Program-made: the position numbers and the translations under genes
In this document: positions 8,354 through 16,870 of the stretch, one piece after another
How positions within the stretch are numbered: position 1 is the first letter of the stretch
Layout of the letters: each line of letters begins with the position of its first letter
The notes under the pieces: generated by a model
What the model was told of the DNA's origin: nothing
Seen by the model: the letters and a program-made list of their open reading frames with translations, nothing else
Databases searched by the model: none
Origin: Aestuariivivens sediminicola
GTDB lineage: Bacteria > Bacteroidota > Bacteroidia > Flavobacteriales > Flavobacteriaceae
Assembly: GCF_022662015.1 (NCBI RefSeq)
Contig: NZ_JAKMCM010000003.1
Span: 434,001 to 498,000, forward strand
Length of the DNA: 64,000 bases
Direction: 5' to 3'

Positions 8354-11121
8354 AAGTAGATTCCGGTTTGTGAAGCCGGTACCTTAATAAGCTCTTCAGG
8401 TGTACCTTGGGCAACAACTTTACCACCCTTTTCACCGCCATAAGGTCCCAGATCGATGATGTAATCCGCACATTTTATCAATTCCAGGTTATGTTCAATA
8501 ACCATAACCGAATGTCCGTTATCGATGAGGGCGTTGATCGATTTCAAAAGTTTTTTAATGTCGTGAAAATGGAGACCCGTAGTGGGTTCATCAAAAATAA
8601 AAAGGGTCTTATCCGATCGATTACCTTTACTTAAAAACGAGGCGAGTTTGATACGCTGTGCCTCACCCCCGGAAAGGGTTGAGGAGCTTTGTCCTAAGGT
8701 CACATAGCCCAGGCCGACGTCTTGCAGGGGTTGAAGTTTGTTTTTGATTTTGGATTGTTCATGGGCATCAAAAAAGGCAATGGCCTCGTCGATGGTGAAA
8801 TTTAAGATGTCATCTATATTTTTACCAGCGAAGGTCACTTCGAGAACGTCTTTCTTAAAGCGTTTCCCGTTACAGGTGTCGCACTCGAGATGCACATCGG
8901 CCATAAATTGCATTTCTATGGTCACTTCGCCTTCGCCGTTGCAGGTTTCACACCGCCCGCCATCGACGTTAAACGAAAAATGTTTTGCCTGATAATTTCT
9001 AATCTTACTCAGCTTTTGACTTGCAAAAAGCGCTCTTATATCATCGTAAGCTTTAATATAGGTTACCGGGTTGGATCTGGACGATCTCCCAATGGGATTT
9101 TGATCTACGAACTCGATCTGTTTAATATTGTCGAAATGGCCCTCCAATCCGGAAAACTGTCCCGGCTTGTCACTAAAATCGGTGAGTTTTTTTTGCAATG
9201 CCGGGTAGAGAATCTTTTTGATCAGGGTACTTTTTCCACTTCCCGAAACCCCGGTAATGACGGTCAGACACCCCAGAGGTAAGCGCACATCTATATTTTT
9301 TAAATTGTGTTCGCGGGCCCCGAGAATATCAACGTAATATTTGGAAACCCTTCTTGTTTTAGGAATTTCAATCTTCAAAGTGGCATTTAAATATTGGGCC
9401 GTCAAGGATTTCGACCCCAAGATACCATCATAATCCCCGTAGGCCACCACATGCCCCCCAAAGGTTCCCGCTTCAGGGCCAATGTCAATAATGGTATCGG
9501 CCGTTTTCATGATATCTTCATCGTGTTCGACCACAATAACGGTATTACCCAGATTGCGCAATGATTTTAAAACTGAAATTAACCTCTCCGTGTCCTTGGG
9601 GTGCAGGCCAATGCTAGGTTCATCTAAAATATACATCGACCCTACCAGACTGCTCCCTAATGATGTGGCTAAATTAATGCGTTGGCTTTCACCTCCAGAA
9701 AGGGTATTCGATTTTCTGTTCAATGTTAAATATTCAAGACCAACATCGATCAGAAATCGCAATCGGTTATGTATTTCTTTTAGTAATCTGCTGGCTATTT
9801 TTTCATCATAATCACTGAGCTCTAGTTGCTTAAAGAAATTAGAGAGCCTATCCAAAGGCATTTCTACTAAATCGGTGATGCAGGCACCCCCAATTTTCAC
9901 ATAGTTGGCCTCCGGCCGTAACCGTTTCCCCCGGCAGGTCTTACATCGTGTTTTGCCACGATAGCGCGAAAGCATGACCCGATTCTGTATTTTATATGCT
10001 TTCGCCTCTAACTCGGCGAAAAAGGAATGCAGACCTTCAAAATAGGCGTTACCGTCCCATATTAATTGTTTTTGAGCATCACTAAGTTCAAAATAGGGCT
10101 TGTGTACTGGGAAATCAAACTTATGAGAATTATTAACCAACTGATCCTTATACCAGCTCATGCTTTCGCCTCGCCACGGAAAAATGGCCTCTTCGTAAAC
10201 AGATAATCCGGTATTGGGTATGACCAGGTCTTCATCAATTCCAATAATATCACCATAGCCTTCACACTTTGGACAGGCTCCGTAGGGATTGTTAAAACTG
10301 AACAAATGGACGTTTGGTTCCAAAAAAGTGAGTCCGTCCAATTCGAATCGGTTACTAAAATGGCGTTCTGAGCCATCGTTCAGGCGTTCGATGATACATT
10401 CGCCTTTACCTTCAAAAAACGCGGATTCTACGGCATCGGCCAATCGGTTGTAGAAGTCTTCCTCGTCTTTGATAATAATGCGATCAACAACCAAACGAAT
10501 GGCATCCTGAGTGTCTGTTTCTGATATTTCATCAATTCGAACAACCTTGTCATTCATCTTAATTCTTGAATATCCTTGCTGTTGCAGTGCTTTAAGTTTG
10601 TCATTCATAGCCCTGCCTTCCTCCAAATGAACAGGTGCGAGCAATAATAACCTTTCACCCTCGGCGCAGGTCTTAATGACATCAAGGACATCTGAAACCG
10701 TGTCCTTTTTTACCTCATGTCCAGAAATTGGCGAGAAGGTTTTACCAATTCTTGCGAATAGCAACTTTAAATAATCATAGATTTCGGTTGTCGTGCCTAC
10801 CGTCGAGCGAGGATTTGTTGAATTTACTTTTTGCTCTATGGCAATGGCAGGAGCAATCCCCTTAATAAAGTCAACCTTTGGTTTATTTAAACGACCCAGA
10901 AATTGTCGCGCGTAACTCGAAAGACTTTCGACATACCGTCTTTGGCCTTCAGCATACAGTGTATCGAACGCTAAACTTGACTTACCGGAGCCAGAAACAC
11001 CAGTAATGACCACCAATTTGTTTCTGGGGATAACGACATCTACATTCTTTAGGTTATGCAGCTTTGCACCCTTAATGATGATATTATGTTTAGGATCAAC
11101 AGCAGAAATATTGGTATTCAT
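8332..11121 (-). CDS. uvrA: excinuclease ABC subunit A
   Basis: UvrA, the damage-recognition ATPase of nucleotide excision repair that loads UvrB. The 929 residues match the family length. Two ABC ATPase modules are present: Walker A GVSGSGKSS at 41-49 and GVSGSGKST near 620-630, and signature motifs LSGGESQRI and LSGGEAQRI. Zinc modules are intact: CPKC with CKTC in the first half, and CETC with CDTC in the second. The UvrB-binding insertion (region around LLLLAPVHLEEGRAMNDKL) is present, which argues for a true UvrA1 rather than a UvrA2 resistance paralogue. It appears monocistronic. The ATG at 11121 gives an N-terminus continuous with the first ATPase module. Confidence 0.97.
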   Translation of the reverse strand: MNTNISAVDPKHNIIIKGAKLHNLKNVDVVIPRNKLVVITGVSGSGKSSLAFDTLYAEGQRRYVESLSSYARQFLGRLNKPKVDFIKGIAPAIAIEQKVNSTNPRSTVGTTTEIYDYLKLLFARIGKTFSPISGHEVKKDTVSDVLDVIKTCAEGERLLLLAPVHLEEGRAMNDKLKALQQQGYSRIKMNDKVVRIDEISETDTQDAIRLVVDRIIIKDEEDFYNRLADAVESAFFEGKGECIIERLNDGSERHFSNRFELDGLTFLEPNVHLFSFNNPYGACPKCEGYGDIIGIDEDLVIPNTGLSVYEEAIFPWRGESMSWYKDQLVNNSHKFDFPVHKPYFELSDAQKQLIWDGNAYFEGLHSFFAELEAKAYKIQNRVMLSRYRGKTRCKTCRGKRLRPEANYVKIGGACITDLVEMPLDRLSNFFKQLELSDYDEKIASRLLKEIHNRLRFLIDVGLEYLTLNRKSNTLSGGESQRINLATSLGSSLVGSMYILDEPSIGLHPKDTERLISVLKSLRNLGNTVIVVEHDEDIMKTADTIIDIGPEAGTFGGHVVAYGDYDGILGSKSLTAQYLNATLKIEIPKTRRVSKYYVDILGAREHNLKNIDVRLPLGCLTVITGVSGSGKSTLIKKILYPALQKKLTDFSDKPGQFSGLEGHFDNIKQIEFVDQNPIGRSSRSNPVTYIKAYDDIRALFASQKLSKIRNYQAKHFSFNVDGGRCETCNGEGEVTIEMQFMADVHLECDTCNGKRFKKDVLEVTFAGKNIDDILNFTIDEAIAFFDAHEQSKIKNKLQPLQDVGLGYVTLGQSSSTLSGGEAQRIKLASFLSKGNRSDKTLFIFDEPTTGLHFHDIKKLLKSINALIDNGHSVMVIEHNLELIKCADYIIDLGPYGGEKGGKVVAQGTPEELIKVPASQTGIYLKDKLNT

Positions 11122-11494
11122 GGGTCACTTCAGAAAATAATCTTGCAAAGATAACATAAGTATTTCATACACTTAAGCTTTAGTTAAAACATAAATAAAT
11201 CATGCTCGACATTTTTGTATACGACACAGTAAGGAATAGGTCAAACCGTATCATTATAAGCATTACATTGTGCCTATTACAGTAAATTGAAATCCTGACG
11301 TTGATCGAAAAAAATGCTGAATTAATCAAAAAAAGTCAAAAAATCGGCTAAATTTTTGTTTTTTAGAATGGAATCTTACTATATTTGAGATATCTATTAA
11401 TCTTTATAAACACGACTTGCCTATCGCATAGCATTACTTTTAAACAGTTAACCCCAAGCTAAGAAGAAGACTTCTTGGATTTAAAGTAATAGTT
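11122..11494. other. divergent intergenic region uvrA / ECF sigma
   Basis: 373 bp without a gene. It contains a good Bacteroidota-type promoter reading to the right (see 11355-11387), followed by an unusually long leader of about 100 bp before the sigma gene. I saw no palindromic SOS-like operator in front of uvrA. Confidence 0.6.
11355..11387 (+). promoter_or_regulatory. promoter of the ECF sigma gene
   Basis: -33 element TTTG at 11355-11358 and -7 element TATATTTG (TAnnTTTG) at 11380-11387 with 21 bp between them, matching the Bacteroidota primary sigma consensus. Predicted start of transcription is near 11394, about 100 bp before the coding start. Confidence 0.7.
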
Positions 11495-12079
11495 ATGCAA
11501 CACGAGATTATTCCAGATGCGACCCTTGTTGTCAATTATATTAACGGTAGTGAAAATGCCTTAGAAACCTTAATTACGCGACACAAGCAAAAGGTGTACA
11601 GTTTTATCTTTTCCAAGGTGTACGACCGCGATGTGGCCGAAGATATTTTTCAAGACACGTTTATAAAAGTTATCCGAACCCTTAAGCGAAATGCCTATAA
11701 TGAGGAAGGTAAATTCCTGCCCTGGGTGATGCGTATTGCCCATAATCTGGTCATCGATTATTTCAGGAAGAATAACAGAATGCCTAAGTTTGATAACAGT
11801 AATGATTTTAGCATTTTTTCTGTGTTGAGTGATGGTGATTTGAATGCGGAAAAGCGCATCATTAAAGAGCAGGTTGAAAATGATGTTCGACGATTGGTCG
11901 ATGAGTTACCAGAGGATCAAAGGGAGGTGCTCTTAATGCGTATTTACAAGGATATGAGCTTTAAGGAAATATCGGAGGTGACAGGTGTTAGCATAAATAC
12001 GGCCTTAGGGCGTATGCGCTATGCGCTCATTAATTTGAGAAAGGTAATAGACAAACATAATATTGTTTTAACAGATTGA
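11495..12079 (+). CDS. RNA polymerase sigma factor, ECF subfamily
   Basis: A 194-residue sigma-70 family factor with only regions 2 and 4. Region 2 is at about 25-95 (YSFIFSKVYDRDVAEDIFQDTF, here shortened to DRDVAEDIFQDTFIKV, then FLPWVMRIAHNLVIDYFRK). Region 4 is at about 130-185 (LPEDQREVLLMRIYKDMSFK, then EISEVTGVSINTALGRMRYA, the helix-turn-helix). No anti-sigma gene is next to it on either side. Instead a 48-codon ORF follows after 56 bp and precedes a strong terminator. Target promoters cannot be read from the window. The protein belongs to the common flavobacterial ECF type lacking a visible FecR partner. Confidence 0.92.
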   Translation: MQHEIIPDATLVVNYINGSENALETLITRHKQKVYSFIFSKVYDRDVAEDIFQDTFIKVIRTLKRNAYNEEGKFLPWVMRIAHNLVIDYFRKNNRMPKFDNSNDFSIFSVLSDGDLNAEKRIIKEQVENDVRRLVDELPEDQREVLLMRIYKDMSFKEISEVTGVSINTALGRMRYALINLRKVIDKHNIVLTD

Positions 12080-12135
12080 TACAATAAAGTAAATGTTGTT
12101 GCGTTAATAGATTTAGTAACCCTAAAATTATATTA

Positions 12136-12282
12136 ATGGCAAAAATTTACTCTAAAGATTTTATTGAAAGTACCAACGATTTGAAACCGAAAGAAGAAAC
12201 GGTTAATTTTCTTCTAAATTATTCCAAGGCTTTAAGTGTTATAAATTGTAATAAGTTAAAGTTTGAGACATTTCTTAATTGA
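12136..12282 (+). CDS. 48-residue protein downstream of the ECF sigma gene, function unknown
   Basis: A short frame with ATG at 12136 and TGA at 12280-12282. It encodes 48 residues, beginning MAKIYSKDFIESTNDLKPKE and containing NFLLNYSKALSV. There is no signal peptide or membrane segment; charge is balanced and the middle could form one helix. It sits between the sigma gene (56 bp upstream) and a strong intrinsic terminator 8 bp after its stop, so it is very likely cotranscribed with the sigma factor. I believe similar small proteins follow this sigma gene in other flavobacteria, but that is memory, not a search. A role as modulator of the sigma factor is possible and unproven. Confidence 0.65.
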   Translation: MAKIYSKDFIESTNDLKPKEETVNFLLNYSKALSVINCNKLKFETFLN

Positions 12283-12290
12283 ACTTTAGG

Positions 12291-12324
12291 AAGTCCTGAT
12301 TTAAAGCATCAGGACTTTTTTTTT
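12291..12324 (+). terminator. strong intrinsic terminator after sigma / small ORF
   Basis: AAGTCCTGAT (12291-12300), loop ttaaagc, ATCAGGACTT (12308-12317), then an uninterrupted T run to 12324. The stem is perfect. The convergent nth gene ends inside the right arm. Confidence 0.9.
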
Positions 12325-12971
12325 GAATTCAGGTAGTCTTTAATTACCGACTTTCTTCCAACAGTTTTTGTGATGATATCTTTGTCCAAATCCCAGCCTC
12401 GTGCCGGAGAATATTCCCTTCCGTACCAAATAATCTGTAAATGAAGTTCGTTCCATAAAGCCTTAGGGAAGAGTCTTTTGGCATCTTTTTCGGTTTGTAC
12501 AACACTTTTCCCATTACTTAAATTCCACCTGTACATTAAGCGATGTATATGGGTGTCTACCGGAAATGCGGGAACACCGAAAGCCTGGGACATGACCACG
12601 CTGGCTGTTTTATGTCCGACAGCCGGCAGTGCCTCCAAGGCCTCAAAACTTTTAGGAACCTGTCCACCATGTTTATCGATTAGAATTTTTGATAAGCCAT
12701 GGATCCCTTTACTCTTCATGGGTGATAGTCCCACCGGTCTAATGATGTCTTTAATTTCATCAACAGATAGCTTAGCCATATCATAAGGATTGTCTGCTTT
12801 TCGGAACAGTATGGGTGTAATCTGATTTACCCGCACATCTGTGCTTTGTGCAGATAGTAGCACTGCAATTAGCAAGGTATAGGGGTCCTTGTGGTCCAGA
12901 GGAATAGGAACGTTCGGATAAAGGTCATTTAAGGTCTTAATAATAAAGTCTACGCTTTCTTGTTTCGTCAT
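12309..12971 (-). CDS. nth: endonuclease III-type DNA glycosylase without Fe-S cluster
   Basis: A 220-residue helix-hairpin-helix DNA glycosylase/AP lyase for oxidised pyrimidines. The HhH motif LPAVGHKTAS carries the catalytic Lys at 121, and Asp139 lies in VDTHIHRL; both match K120 and D138 of the E. coli enzyme. The N-terminal core (LLIAVLLSAQSTDVRVN) is also typical. The normal C-terminal [4Fe-4S] loop with four cysteines is absent: the corresponding part reads YGREYSPARGWDLDKDIITK, and I find no cysteine in the whole protein. It should therefore be a cluster-free Nth, presumably still active. Its stop codon lies inside the terminator of the convergent transcript. Start ATG at 12971. Confidence 0.9.
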   Translation of the reverse strand: MTKQESVDFIIKTLNDLYPNVPIPLDHKDPYTLLIAVLLSAQSTDVRVNQITPILFRKADNPYDMAKLSVDEIKDIIRPVGLSPMKSKGIHGLSKILIDKHGGQVPKSFEALEALPAVGHKTASVVMSQAFGVPAFPVDTHIHRLMYRWNLSNGKSVVQTEKDAKRLFPKALWNELHLQIIWYGREYSPARGWDLDKDIITKTVGRKSVIKDYLNSKKKS

Positions 12972-12978
12972 ACAATTG

Positions 12979-12986
12979 TATTTTTG
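12979..12986 (+). promoter_or_regulatory. candidate -7 element for bcp
   Basis: TATTTTTG (TAnnTTTG) upstream of the nth start on the other strand and about 96 bp before bcp. A TTG at 12960-12962 is only 16 bp away, shorter than ideal, so this is tentative. Confidence 0.4.
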
Positions 12987-13081
12987 TTGTAAGAAGGATA
13001 TACCATGACATCAAAGGCAAAAAATCAGTCAAAAATAGTAAGTTTATCGGGGTATATCATAATGAAAAACATTTTTAAAAT

Positions 13082-13540
13082 ATGAATACATTAAAAGTAG
13101 GAGACAAGGCTCCGGATTTTGAAGTGAATGACGACCAGGGAAATAGCGTAAAACTATCAGATTACAAAGGAAAGAAACTGGTCCTGTTTTTTTATCCAAA
13201 AGCAAATACACCGGGGTGTACCCTCGAAGCATGTAATTTAAGGGATAACTACAGTAAACTGAAGGAGCAGGGATATGAAATTCTTGGTGTAAGTGCCGAT
13301 ACCGAGCAAAAACAATCTAATTTCAAGAAAAAATTCGATTTTCCTTATCCGTTATTAGCCGATACCGACAAAGTGCTTATTAATGCGTTCGGGGTTTGGG
13401 GACCGAAAAAATTTATGGGAAGGGAATACGACGGTATTCACCGCGTGACTTTCCTTATAGATGAAAAGGGGACCATAGAACGAGTTATTGATAAGGTAAA
13501 GACCAAACACCATGCCGATCAAATATTAGAAGGCCTATAA
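13082..13540 (+). CDS. bcp: thioredoxin-dependent thiol peroxidase (Bcp/PrxQ)
   Basis: A 152-residue peroxiredoxin that reduces peroxides and lipid hydroperoxides in the cytoplasm using thioredoxin. The active-site motif YPKANTPGCTLEAC contains the peroxidatic Cys46 and, five residues on, Cys51, the resolving Cys of the PrxQ alpha-helix type. The conserved FGVWGPKKFMGREYDGIHR segment near residue 100-120 is diagnostic of Bcp. There is no signal peptide. The gene is transcribed divergently from nth, a DNA repair enzyme for oxidised bases, which makes functional sense though co-regulation is not shown. Confidence 0.95.
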   Translation: MNTLKVGDKAPDFEVNDDQGNSVKLSDYKGKKLVLFFYPKANTPGCTLEACNLRDNYSKLKEQGYEILGVSADTEQKQSNFKKKFDFPYPLLADTDKVLINAFGVWGPKKFMGREYDGIHRVTFLIDEKGTIERVIDKVKTKHHADQILEGL

Positions 13541-13560
13541 GACATTGGTACGACATAGAT

Positions 13561-13585
13561 GGCGTTCATCGTTGTATTGAACGCC
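13561..13585. terminator. hairpin between convergent bcp and the 13638-15113 gene
   Basis: Perfect 8-bp stem GGCGTTCA (13561-13568) / TGAACGCC (13578-13585), loop of 9. No T run follows on either strand, so it may only be a transcript-end stabilising structure. Confidence 0.4.
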
Positions 13586-13637
13586 TGCATAGGTCAGGAT
13601 AACATCCAAACAGGTTCGGTTCTAAAGGAATACTAAA

Positions 13638-15113
13638 TTAATGTTTTACCCGTTTCTTTATGGAGTGCGGTTTTAATGGCTTTCTGGTATATCCAAACAA
13701 GCGGTAATCCTTGATAAGGTCTGCTGTTCCTTCAGGAAGTTTGTCTTCCCACCCGAGTTCTCCATTGTCAATCATATCGAGAATTTCCCTGGAGAATATA
13801 TTCATAATGCTCTTGTCATAATCTTCTATATCAACAACCTTACCGTTATATTTAAAGAATTTATACAATTCCTTCATTCTTGGATACACCTTTAAATTAT
13901 CACTATTTAAAAGTTCCCCTGTATCCGGATCTAACATGGGGTAGAGGTAGACCTTGAGATCTTTAAAGAATAATTTTCCAAAAGCTTCCAAAATACCACC
14001 ACTAAGATGGCGATAGTATTTTTCATCAAAGATATCCACCAAATTACTCACACCCATTGACAATCCCATTCTGGCTTTGGTGTATTTCGAAAAGTATTCA
14101 ACCACCTTGTAATATTCCTGGAAATTGGAGATCATAACCGATTGGCCCAAGGCACAGAGTAAATCAGCTCTATCCATAAAATCCTGCTCGTCAATTTCGC
14201 CTTCTGATCTGAGGTTTGAGAGTGTGATTTCAAAAACGACTACAGTCTGGTCTTTATTCACCTTATTTTCCTGAATAAACATTTCATATGATTTCTCATA
14301 CATCGCCATGTTCACCTTGGTTACCGGTCTGAAACTACCGCGCAATGCCAATATATTTTTCTTGTAAAACACTTTTGCAGGCAACACATTCGTTCCATCC
14401 GGACCAAACATCACCGCATCTGTCATTCCATTCTTTACCAACTGTAAACTCATTAGCCTATTGTCTACATTTTTAAAGACCGGACCTGAAAAGTTGATGG
14501 TGTCTATTTCTAATTGATCCTTATCTAAATGATCGTATAAATACCGCAGTAATTTTTTTGGTTCATTGTATTTATAAAACGCCCCATAGATGAGATTGGT
14601 GCCCAAAATACCCAGAGTCTCCTGTTGCAGCCTTGCATCGGTCTCTTTAAAGCGTATGTGCAAAATGATCTCATTGTATTCGCTTTTCGCCTCAATCTGA
14701 TATTTTATACCCACCCAACCATGGCCTTTGTACTGCTTCGCAAAATCGATCGTGGCGACAGTATTGGCATAAGTGAAAAATATCTTGTTTGGATTTTTTT
14801 CACGGGTTAACCGTGTTTCAATGAGGTTCATTTCATGCGACAGCATTTTTCGCAATCGCGCCTCTGTTACATAACGTCCATCATCCTCAGCACCATAAAT
14901 GGCGTCACTAAAATCCTTGTCATAGGCCGACATCGCCTTGGCAATGGTCCCGGAGGCGCCACCGGCTCGAAAAAAATGTCGGCAGGTTTCCTGGCCCGCT
15001 CCGATTTCTGCAAAAGTCCCGTAAATATTTTCGTTTAAATTAATGCGAAGTGCTTTGGATTTTAATGAAGGAACATCATCGAATTCCTTATCTCCTTTTA
15101 TGGTTATTTCCAT
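13638..15113 (-). CDS. conserved cytoplasmic protein of unknown function (about 490 residues)
   Basis: 491 residues. There is no signal peptide, no membrane segment and no beta-barrel signature, so it should be soluble. The N-terminal segment (INLNENIYGTFAEIGAGQET, then CRHFFRAGGASGTIAKAMSA) and a middle segment (YGAFYKYNEPKKLLRYLYDH) look strongly conserved in the family as I remember it in Bacteroidota and some other phyla. Database entries are often labelled TonB-dependent receptor or nicotinate-nucleotide adenylyltransferase. Neither label fits: I see no (H/T)IGH nucleotidyltransferase motif and no export signal. The gene is divergent from the MBL hydrolase and convergent with bcp. The function should be treated as unknown. 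Confidence 0.85.
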   Translation of the reverse strand: MEITIKGDKEFDDVPSLKSKALRINLNENIYGTFAEIGAGQETCRHFFRAGGASGTIAKAMSAYDKDFSDAIYGAEDDGRYVTEARLRKMLSHEMNLIETRLTREKNPNKIFFTYANTVATIDFAKQYKGHGWVGIKYQIEAKSEYNEIILHIRFKETDARLQQETLGILGTNLIYGAFYKYNEPKKLLRYLYDHLDKDQLEIDTINFSGPVFKNVDNRLMSLQLVKNGMTDAVMFGPDGTNVLPAKVFYKKNILALRGSFRPVTKVNMAMYEKSYEMFIQENKVNKDQTVVVFEITLSNLRSEGEIDEQDFMDRADLLCALGQSVMISNFQEYYKVVEYFSKYTKARMGLSMGVSNLVDIFDEKYYRHLSGGILEAFGKLFFKDLKVYLYPMLDPDTGELLNSDNLKVYPRMKELYKFFKYNGKVVDIEDYDKSIMNIFSREILDMIDNGELGWEDKLPEGTADLIKDYRLFGYTRKPLKPHSIKKRVKH

Positions 15114-15180
15114 GCTTAAATAGGTTATGAACTAACCATACAAAGGTATTAAATAACTACACCAAACAAAAAAATAAACT

Positions 15181-15188
15181 TATTTTTG
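15181..15188 (+). promoter_or_regulatory. -7 element before the MBL hydrolase gene
   Basis: TATTTTTG (TAnnTTTG) ends 19 bp before the GTG at 15208. Transcription would begin near 15195. This short leader supports the GTG as start codon because no ATG lies between. Confidence 0.5.
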
Positions 15189-15207
15189 TTCGTAAAGCGA
15201 TTGTTCT

Positions 15208-15969
15208 GTGAGAATAACTTTTTTAGGCACCGGTACCTCCCAAGGTATACCTATTATTGGTAGTACCCATCCTGTTTGTTTGAGTGAAGACCCTAAAGAT
15301 CGTCGGCTTAGGGTATCAGTATTAATCGAATGGGACGATTATAAGTACGTCATAGATTGCGGTCCCGATTTCAGAGAACAAATGCTGAGAGAAAATTGCT
15401 CAAAAATTGATGGTATCATTTTTACTCACGAACATTCCGATCACGTTGCGGGTTTAGATGATATCAGACCTTTGTGCTATAGGAATGGTAGCATGCCTAT
15501 TTACGCCCAGCAAAGGGTAGTGGACTCTTTAAAAAGAAGGTTCGATTATATCTTTGATGCGCATAATAAGTACCCCGGTGCACCTGAAATTATTGTGAAC
15601 GTCATAAAAAATAAGCCATTTGCCTTGCCTGAAATGAAGGTCATTCCCATTCGCGCAAACCATTATTTTGTCGACGTATTTGGTTATCGATTTGGGGATT
15701 TTATATATTTGACCGATGTTAAATCTGTCCCGGCGGAGGAAATGCATAAGTTTAAAAACACAAAGGTTCTAGTGGTTAATGCCCTGAGAATTACCCCTCA
15801 TTTATCGCATTTTAATCTGGAGGAAGCCTTAAATTTTATAGAAGAAGTCAACCCTGAAAGGGCATATTTAACGCATATTAGCCATCTTCTGGGTTTTCAT
15901 AATGAGGTGGAAAAAATGTTGCCGAAACATGTATATTTAGCTTATGATGGCCTTAAGATAACCGTTTAA
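15208..15969 (+). CDS. MBL-fold metal-dependent hydrolase (PhnP-like)
   Basis: 253 residues of metallo-beta-lactamase fold. The metal-binding motif HxHxDH is present as H74-E-H76-S-D78-H79 (FTHEHSDHVAG), with later metal ligands likely in the D of YLTDVKS and the H of LTHISHLLG. The N-terminus MRITFLGTGTSQGIPIIG is that of the PhnP/RNase Z-like branch, which often cleaves cyclic phosphodiesters. The start is GTG at 15208; no upstream ATG is in frame and the first residues belong to the family core. It is followed 11 bp later by a small membrane-anchored protein, so they may form one transcript. Substrate is unknown. Confidence 0.88.
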   Translation: MRITFLGTGTSQGIPIIGSTHPVCLSEDPKDRRLRVSVLIEWDDYKYVIDCGPDFREQMLRENCSKIDGIIFTHEHSDHVAGLDDIRPLCYRNGSMPIYAQQRVVDSLKRRFDYIFDAHNKYPGAPEIIVNVIKNKPFALPEMKVIPIRANHYFVDVFGYRFGDFIYLTDVKSVPAEEMHKFKNTKVLVVNALRITPHLSHFNLEEALNFIEEVNPERAYLTHISHLLGFHNEVEKMLPKHVYLAYDGLKITV

Positions 15970-15980
15970 ACAATCCATTT

Positions 15981-16481
15981 ATGAAACAGAGACTATTTAT
16001 GTATTTATTCGTTTTCACTTTACTTTTAGTAGTGTTTCAGTATGTAAATTCGAAACGGATATTTGAGGATTTAAATACGAAACTGGAAAAACATAAAGCG
16101 CTTAACATTACCTATAAGGACTCGATTGCCGACCTGCAGAACGTGTTGGCCAATCGATCTCACTTTGGTATAGAAGGCAATGAAGATGCTTTGACCTATT
16201 TTGAAAACGATGGTCATAATGTCACCGAACTCATCCCTTACATTAAAGATGAACTGTACAGGCTTAATGAAACAGATGGCGAACATCCACTGATACCTTA
16301 CGCCTCATCAGGTGGTAGAAGAATGCTGATGAATACCGTTAAAATATTGAATCACAAATGGATTATCGCTGATTTTTCGGATGGCGATTATTGGGGTGAG
16401 GTTTTCTTAACCTATGAGGTGAGCACCGATGGTACGGTTGTGTTTAATCTGGCTGAATCGTTTCTGTATCCTTTCGATTAA
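15981..16481 (+). CDS. conserved protein with N-terminal membrane anchor, function unknown
   Basis: 166 residues. Residues 5-22 form one hydrophobic anchor (LFMYLFVFTLLLVVFQYV). A short, possibly coiled helical part (about 28-56) follows, then a compact soluble domain probably facing the periplasm. The domain contains PYASSGGRRMLMNTVKILNH and DYWGEVFLTYEV, which I remember as conserved in flavobacterial proteins sometimes loosely labelled hydrolase. No catalytic motif is visible. It lies 11 bp behind the MBL hydrolase gene on the same strand. Its stop overlaps the stop of the convergent lipoprotein gene by four bases. Confidence 0.75.
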   Translation: MKQRLFMYLFVFTLLLVVFQYVNSKRIFEDLNTKLEKHKALNITYKDSIADLQNVLANRSHFGIEGNEDALTYFENDGHNVTELIPYIKDELYRLNETDGEHPLIPYASSGGRRMLMNTVKILNHKWIIADFSDGDYWGEVFLTYEVSTDGTVVFNLAESFLYPFD

Positions 16482-16846
16482 TCCATTGTAAAGGCTATTC
16501 CCTTTTGTTTTTTGGTTTCGCCAACATAGGCGTACTCAAAGGTATAAGAAGTGTCTGTTGTGGCTAAAATCTTTAAGTGAATATCCTTTCGCTCCGCCAT
16601 ATTTTTTGGATTGATGGTTTTAAAGACCACCTCGCAGTCGTTGATCCACCTCAAGCGTGAGGAGTCGATACGATTATTGTACGTTTCTATCTGAAGATCA
16701 TCAAGGCGTTTAAATTCAGATCTATAAATACTGCCATCTATAACTACTTCACTGTAAAAGTGCCCTGTTCTGAACGCTTTGCAATTTCGTTCGACCTGAT
16801 AACATCCCATAAAACAAAACACAGTGAAAAACAATAAGAGTCTCAT
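16478..16846 (-). CDS. small lipoprotein, function unknown
   Basis: 122 residues with a lipoprotein signal: a short hydrophobic start and a candidate lipid-attachment Cys15 (FCFMGC). The mature part contains CYQVERNCKAFRTGHFYSE, a conserved opening, then RWINDCEVVFKTINPKNMAE and a C-terminal strand-rich end with KKQKG. Similar flavobacterial proteins are sometimes annotated DNA topoisomerase IV, which must be wrong for a 120-residue lipoprotein. It is probably anchored in the outer or inner membrane facing the periplasm. It ends tail-to-tail with the preceding gene, overlapping by four bases, and lies 24 bp downstream of the XRE regulator gene, with which it may be cotranscribed. Confidence 0.75.
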   Translation of the reverse strand: MRLLLFFTVFCFMGCYQVERNCKAFRTGHFYSEVVIDGSIYRSEFKRLDDLQIETYNNRIDSSRLRWINDCEVVFKTINPKNMAERKDIHLKILATTDTSYTFEYAYVGETKKQKGIAFTMD

Positions 16847-16870
16847 GAGTTAACAATTTCAACAAAGGTA

